A DNA stretch of 64,000 nucleotides from Pusillimonas sp. UBA6240 (GTDB lineage: Bacteria > Pseudomonadota > Gammaproteobacteria > Burkholderiales > Burkholderiaceae_B): contig DJWC01000085.1 in the NCBI GenBank assembly GCA_002441445.1, forward strand, positions 53,563 to 117,562. The letters are read 5' to 3'. A program made the translations under genes and the position numbers. Of this stretch, positions 60,688 to 64,000 are shown piece after piece (within the stretch, counting starts at the first letter, position 1; the number at the start of each line of letters is the position of its first letter). The notes beneath the pieces are model-generated. The model was given only the letters and a program-made list of their open reading frames with translations. It was not told where the DNA came from and searched no databases.

Positions 60688-61068
60688 ATGAAAACCTTGC
60701 ATAAAATACTCCTGACGTCCGCCATGCTGTCCCTGCCCCTGGCTGCCGCGCATGCGCGCAGCGATCAGGCGCGTCACGAGGCCTGGATCAAGGCGCAGAA
60801 AATCGATATCAAGCCCACGCTGAAGATTACCGAAACGGAAATTCCCGCCGGCACGTCGGCTACGTCCACCCGGCCGGGCACGGCCGGCCAGCCCGGCTCG
60901 TCCATGCCGCCGTCGGCGGCGCCTTCTCAACCTTCCTCGCCCAATATGCCATCCTCGGGCGCCACGCCTTCATCCGGCTACTCGCCGACGACGCCGGGCA
61001 TGGGCGGCCAGGCTCCGATAGAAACCCATCCAGGCGTCAATCCGGGAACCGGCCTGCGGCCGCAATAA
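60688..61068 (+). CDS. Hypothetical exported protein with a Pro/Ser/Thr-rich tail
   Basis: A 126-residue protein with a signal peptide (MKTLHKILLTSAMLSLPLAA, ending AHA), a short conserved-looking part RSDQARHEAWIKAQKIDIKP, and then about 70 residues rich in proline, serine, glycine and threonine (SMPPSAAPSQPSSPNMPSSG). The tail is likely disordered. The ATG has an AAGGAGC site. No known domain is seen; a cell-envelope location is the only inference. Confidence 0.7.
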   Translation: MKTLHKILLTSAMLSLPLAAAHARSDQARHEAWIKAQKIDIKPTLKITETEIPAGTSATSTRPGTAGQPGSSMPPSAAPSQPSSPNMPSSGATPSSGYSPTTPGMGGQAPIETHPGVNPGTGLRPQ

Positions 61069-61081
61069 GAGCGCCGCGGCG

Positions 61082-61957
61082 TCACAAGGACGAGGCCGCG
61101 AAGGTATCGCACTGCGCCGGGTCGCCGCTGCGCCAGCCGCGGCTGAACCAGCGCACGCGTTGGGCGGAGCTTCCATGCGTGAAGGAGTCAGGCACCACAT
61201 AGCCTTGCGATCTTTTCTGCAAGCGGTCGTCGCCGATGGCCGAGGCGGCGTTGAGCCCTTCCTCGATGTCGCCTTCCTCCAGCGTGTTGCGTTGCGTGTC
61301 CGAATGCCTGGCCCATACGCCGGCCAGACAATCGGCTTGCAGCTCGACCCGCACGGATAGCTGGTTGGCGGCGGCGCTGTTGCGCTGACGCGCCTGTGCG
61401 ACCTGATCGGTGATGCCAAGGAGATGCTGTACGTGATGGGCGACTTCGTGCGCGACGACATAAGCCTGGGCGAAATCCCCCGGGGAATCCAGTTCCCTCG
61501 CCATCTGCTGGAAGAAGCTCAGGTCGAGATAGACCTTGCTGTCGCCGGGGCAATAGAACGGCCCCATGGCGGACATGCCCGTTCCGCATGCAGTGGGCGT
61601 CGCACCGTCGAACAGGACCAGCTTGGGCTCGCGGTAGGCGCCCCAGCCTTTTTCCTGAAAGATGGCGGCCCATGCATCTTCGGTATCGCCCAGCACCTTG
61701 GCCACGAACCGGCTTTCGGGGGTAGGCGGCGGCGCGGCGGTGGTGGCGTCGGCGGGGACTTGTTGCGTAGTGGTGTAGCCGCTGCCTGAACCGTCGAGCC
61801 CGCCCTGCAGGACGATGTCCGGATCGATGCCGAAATACATGGCGACCAATGCAAGTATGATGGTCCCGATACCGATTTTCCCGCGTCCGCCGATACGCAT
61901 GCGTTGGCCGCGCCGATCTTCGATATTGCGGCTTTCGCGCGAATTGTCCAGGCGCAT
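61082..61957 (-). CDS. ypfJ: Neutral zinc metallopeptidase (YpfJ/KPN_02809 family)
   Basis: A 291-residue membrane-anchored zinc protease-like protein. One membrane helix (IGIGTIILALVAMYFGI) near residue 30 precedes the periplasmic domain with the zinc motif VVAHEVAHHVQHLLGI (HExxH) near residue 170, and QADCLAGVWA, with the third ligand. The family is common in Gram-negative bacteria, and its substrates are not well known. The start has an AAGGAATCC site. It is convergent with the exported protein gene, 13 bases apart. Confidence 0.93.
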   Translation of the reverse strand: MRLDNSRESRNIEDRRGQRMRIGGRGKIGIGTIILALVAMYFGIDPDIVLQGGLDGSGSGYTTTQQVPADATTAAPPPTPESRFVAKVLGDTEDAWAAIFQEKGWGAYREPKLVLFDGATPTACGTGMSAMGPFYCPGDSKVYLDLSFFQQMARELDSPGDFAQAYVVAHEVAHHVQHLLGITDQVAQARQRNSAAANQLSVRVELQADCLAGVWARHSDTQRNTLEEGDIEEGLNAASAIGDDRLQKRSQGYVVPDSFTHGSSAQRVRWFSRGWRSGDPAQCDTFAASSL

Positions 61958-62094
61958 GGCGGATTCCTTTATTGCGAGTCGTGCAGTCGGCGGCCCTTGG
62001 GGCCGGATGGGGGCGGGCTTTCGGGCCCTCCAATTTTATTGCCTCCAGCTGCTCCGGCTTTTAAACTCAACCATCAAGAATGTTAGGATACGTA

Positions 62095-62721
62095 ATGGCT
62101 CAATTCTTCGTCGTACACCCCGTAAATCCTCAAGCACGTTTGATGAAGCAGGCCGGCCAGATGCTGGCCGACGGCGGCCTGGTGGCCGTGCCCACCGATT
62201 CCAGCTACGCGGTGGTGGCGCGCCTGGACGACAAGCAGGCCGCCGATGGGCTGCGCCGCCTGCGCGGGCTGGATGATCGCCACCACTTGACCCTGCTGTG
62301 CCGCGATCTGGCGGAAATAGGGCATTTCGCGCGGGTGGACAACAAGCAGTACCGCTTGCTGAAAATGGCCACCCCGGGGCCGTGGACGTTCATTCTCGAG
62401 GCGACGCGCGAAGTGCCCCGGCGCGTCTCGCATCCCTCCCGCAAAACCATAGGCATACGGGTTCCCAAACACCCGGTGACGCTGGCCCTGCTCGAAGCGG
62501 CCGGCTCGCCGCTGATGTCCACCACGCTGATCCCGGAAGGCGAGGAAGATCCGCTGAACGAGGCCCAGGCCATATTCGACCGCTATGGGAACCAGCTCGC
62601 CGCCGTCATCGACGGCGGGGCCTGCCCCTTGTCGCCCACCACCGTGATCGACCTGACCGGCCCGGCGCCGGAAATCGTCCGCCGCGGGCAGGGCGATCTT
62701 GCCTCGCTGGGGCTCGCTTAG
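62095..62721 (+). CDS. yciO: Sua5/YciO/YrdC-domain protein (YciO type)
   Basis: A 208-residue protein of the Sua5/YciO/YrdC family with the nucleotide/RNA-binding fold (LADGGLVAVPTDSSYAVVAR, then RHHLTLLCRDLAEIGHFARV and KTIGIRVPKHPVTLALLE). Relatives make threonylcarbamoyl-adenylate for tRNA modification, but YciO proteins are a separate branch whose role is less clear. The ATG at 62095 has a TAGGATACG site; an in-frame ATG at 62080 gives five extra residues. A terminator-like hairpin follows. Confidence 0.92.
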   Translation: MAQFFVVHPVNPQARLMKQAGQMLADGGLVAVPTDSSYAVVARLDDKQAADGLRRLRGLDDRHHLTLLCRDLAEIGHFARVDNKQYRLLKMATPGPWTFILEATREVPRRVSHPSRKTIGIRVPKHPVTLALLEAAGSPLMSTTLIPEGEEDPLNEAQAIFDRYGNQLAAVIDGGACPLSPTTVIDLTGPAPEIVRRGQGDLASLGLA

Positions 62722-62756
62722 CGAACTTTTTCAGCTTTCTACAGCCTTAAACCTAT

Positions 62757-62786
62757 AGGCCGCCTGTCGTATCGGCGGCCTTTCTT
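62757..62786 (+). terminator. Rho-independent terminator after the Sua5/YciO gene
   Basis: AGGCCGCC, an eight-base arm, is followed by a nine-base loop (TGTCGTATC) and GGCGGCCT, then TTCTT. It starts 35 bases after the yciO stop and lies just before the M50 protease gene, so it ends the yciO transcript and the next gene must start its own. Confidence 0.85.
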
Positions 62787-62796
62787 ACGGAAATTT

Positions 62797-63447
62797 ATGG
62801 ATGCCCTGATACAAACAATTACCGTTTACGCCTTGCCGGTGTTATTCGGTATCACCTTGCACGAGGCCGCGCATGGCTATGTGGCCAGAATGCTGGGGGA
62901 TCCCACCGCATGGCAACAGGGCCGGGTCAGTCTGAATCCCATACGGCATATCGATCCGGTGGGCACCATCGTGGTGCCTTTGGTGCTGTTGTTCAGCACC
63001 AAGCTGCTGGGCGGGGCCGGCTTGCTGTTCGGCTGGGCCAAGCCTGTGCCCGTGGACTGGAGCCGCTTGCGCCGCCCCAAGAAAGACATGCTGTGGGTGG
63101 CGCTTGCCGGGCCCGGCTCCAACCTGGCGATGGCCATCATCTGGGCCCTGGGCTTGCGGATGCTGGCCGAAACGGGGGCGGGCCAGGGCGATTTCTGGGT
63201 GCAGATGGCGATAGCCGGCATACAGGTCAATCTGATCCTGATGGCGTTGAATATGGTCCCGCTGCCGCCCCTGGATGGCGGCAGGGTGGTTTTCAGCCTG
63301 CTGCCCAGCCGCATGGCATGGCAGTATTCCCGCATCGAGCCCTACGGGCTGCTGATCCTGATCGTCCTGATGCTGACCGGGGTGTTGTGGGTGGTATTGC
63401 AACCTTTGCTGGCCCTGGGCCAATCAATTATCAGTTGGTTCTTATAA
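62797..63447 (+). CDS. Site-2 protease family membrane metalloprotease (M50)
   Basis: A 216-residue polytopic protein of the M50 family with about five helices. The zinc motif is ITLHEAAHGYVARMLGD (HExxH), and the third ligand is in NMVPLPPLDGGRVVFS. Such proteins cut within membrane segments, though no partner anti-sigma factor is in view. The short length is typical of the small M50 group with no PDZ domain. It is followed by dapA, 134 bases away. Confidence 0.94.
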   Translation: MDALIQTITVYALPVLFGITLHEAAHGYVARMLGDPTAWQQGRVSLNPIRHIDPVGTIVVPLVLLFSTKLLGGAGLLFGWAKPVPVDWSRLRRPKKDMLWVALAGPGSNLAMAIIWALGLRMLAETGAGQGDFWVQMAIAGIQVNLILMALNMVPLPPLDGGRVVFSLLPSRMAWQYSRIEPYGLLILIVLMLTGVLWVVLQPLLALGQSIISWFL

Positions 63448-63581
63448 AATCGGGCGCATATCCGGTAAACTTGTGAGTTAATTCCGATCCAGCGCCCCGT
63501 CCGCTCTTTCCATGCCGAATCAGCCCCGGACGGACGCCAGGCATCTACGCCTTTACAGTGAGCTCAGGAGATCATTCCTAT

Positions 63582-64000
63582 CATGGCAACAAGCACGGGT
63601 TCTGCGATTCCCACCTTTCAGGGCAGCATGGTTGCCCTGGTCACCCCTATGCATCCGGACGGCAGCCTGGATTTCGACGCCTACCGAAAACTGATCGACT
63701 GGCATGTAGAGCAGGGGACCAACGCCTTGGTGGTGGTGGGAACCTCGGGCGAATCCCCGACGGTGGACATGGCGGAGCACGCGGAACTCATCAAAGTGGC
63801 GGTCGAACATGCGGCCGGGCGCATTCCGGTCATCGCGGGCGTCGGCGGCAACTCGACCGCCGAAGCGGTCGAACTCTCGGAGCATGCCAAGGCGGTGGGG
63901 GCGCAGGCCGGCCTATCGGTCGTTCCCTACTACAACAAGCCCACCCAGGAAGGCCTCTACCAGCATTTCCGCAGCGTGGCCGAGGCGGTCGACCTGCCGT
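63582..64000 (+). CDS. dapA: 4-hydroxy-tetrahydrodipicolinate synthase, N-terminal part cut by the window edge
   Basis: The first 139 residues of DapA, the lysine/diaminopimelate branch enzyme that condenses pyruvate with aspartate semialdehyde. Clear motifs are [20 protein letters not shown] and [17 protein letters not shown], with the tyrosine segment [19 protein letters not shown]. The active-site lysine lies beyond the window. The ATG at 63582 has an AGGAGA site eleven bases upstream. Confidence 0.96.

Noticed and set aside
1..64000. CRISPR array, insertion sequence, prophage or integrase
   Set aside because: No regularly spaced repeats, transposase, integrase or phage structural gene could be seen on either strand.

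Overview
The window is high-GC, dense in genes and typical of a betaproteobacterium of the family Alcaligenaceae (Bordetella, Achromobacter, Pusillimonas and relatives). The main evidence is six periplasmic receptors of the Bug family (tripartite tricarboxylate transporter receptors, greatly expanded in Bordetella), four LysR regulators, a TRAP transporter and a dipeptide-type ABC importer, packed with CoA ligases, aldehyde dehydrogenases and crotonases. The genus cannot be settled from the sequence alone. There are no insertion sequences, phage genes or CRISPR arrays.

Layout of the accessory, catabolic part (about 1-57.3 kb). A minus-strand operon runs from 4545 to 1: ADP-forming CoA ligase, acyl-CoA dehydrogenase, Bug receptor and the start of an amidohydrolase. 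Divergent from it (4893-7589) are an aldehyde dehydrogenase, a small SCP2-like protein and an alpha/beta hydrolase. Two LysR genes and a Nudix hydrolase follow. At 10510-13900 a citryl-CoA-lyase-like enzyme, a Bug receptor and an AMP-forming CoA ligase form a compact module, divergent from a LysR gene. From 14101 to 26047 an amidase, a beta-hydroxyacid dehydrogenase, an aldehyde dehydrogenase, a complete peptide ABC importer, an M81 peptidase and an ArgE-like deacylase lie in one direction. At 26102-36560 come an argininosuccinate-lyase paralogue with a Bug receptor, a LysR gene, an unusual Bug/M24-peptidase fusion, another LysR gene, the two subunits of an ATP-dependent hydantoinase/oxoprolinase (HyuB, HyuA) and a further Bug receptor.

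At 36846-47644 there is a SixA-like phosphatase, an MFS transporter with an apparently broken 5' end, an AhpD-like protein, two crotonases around an acyl-CoA ligase, a TRAP transporter (dctP, dctQ, dctM), and a divergent TetR regulator with an aldehyde dehydrogenase. Two matching palindromes lie in the dctP/tetR intergenic region. Next are an MBL-fold hydrolase, a membrane acyltransferase and a PLP-dependent sulfur amino acid enzyme. At 51687-57288 is a malonate-utilisation operon: a FadR-type GntR regulator, malonyl-CoA decarboxylase, a crotonase, malonyl-CoA synthetase and a Bug receptor.

From about 57.4 kb the content turns to housekeeping genes: cardiolipin synthase, a hemerythrin-like protein, tRNA-His with a terminator, a YpfJ-type zinc peptidase, a Sua5/YciO protein, an M50 site-2-type protease and the start of dapA. 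The theme of the accessory part is repeated import, CoA-activation and cleavage modules, each with its own regulator. The most unusual objects are the Bug/M24 fusion (29777-30817), the MFS gene whose first membrane helix lies upstream of any normal start codon, and the malonate operon that carries a Bug receptor in place of a recognisable malonate carrier.
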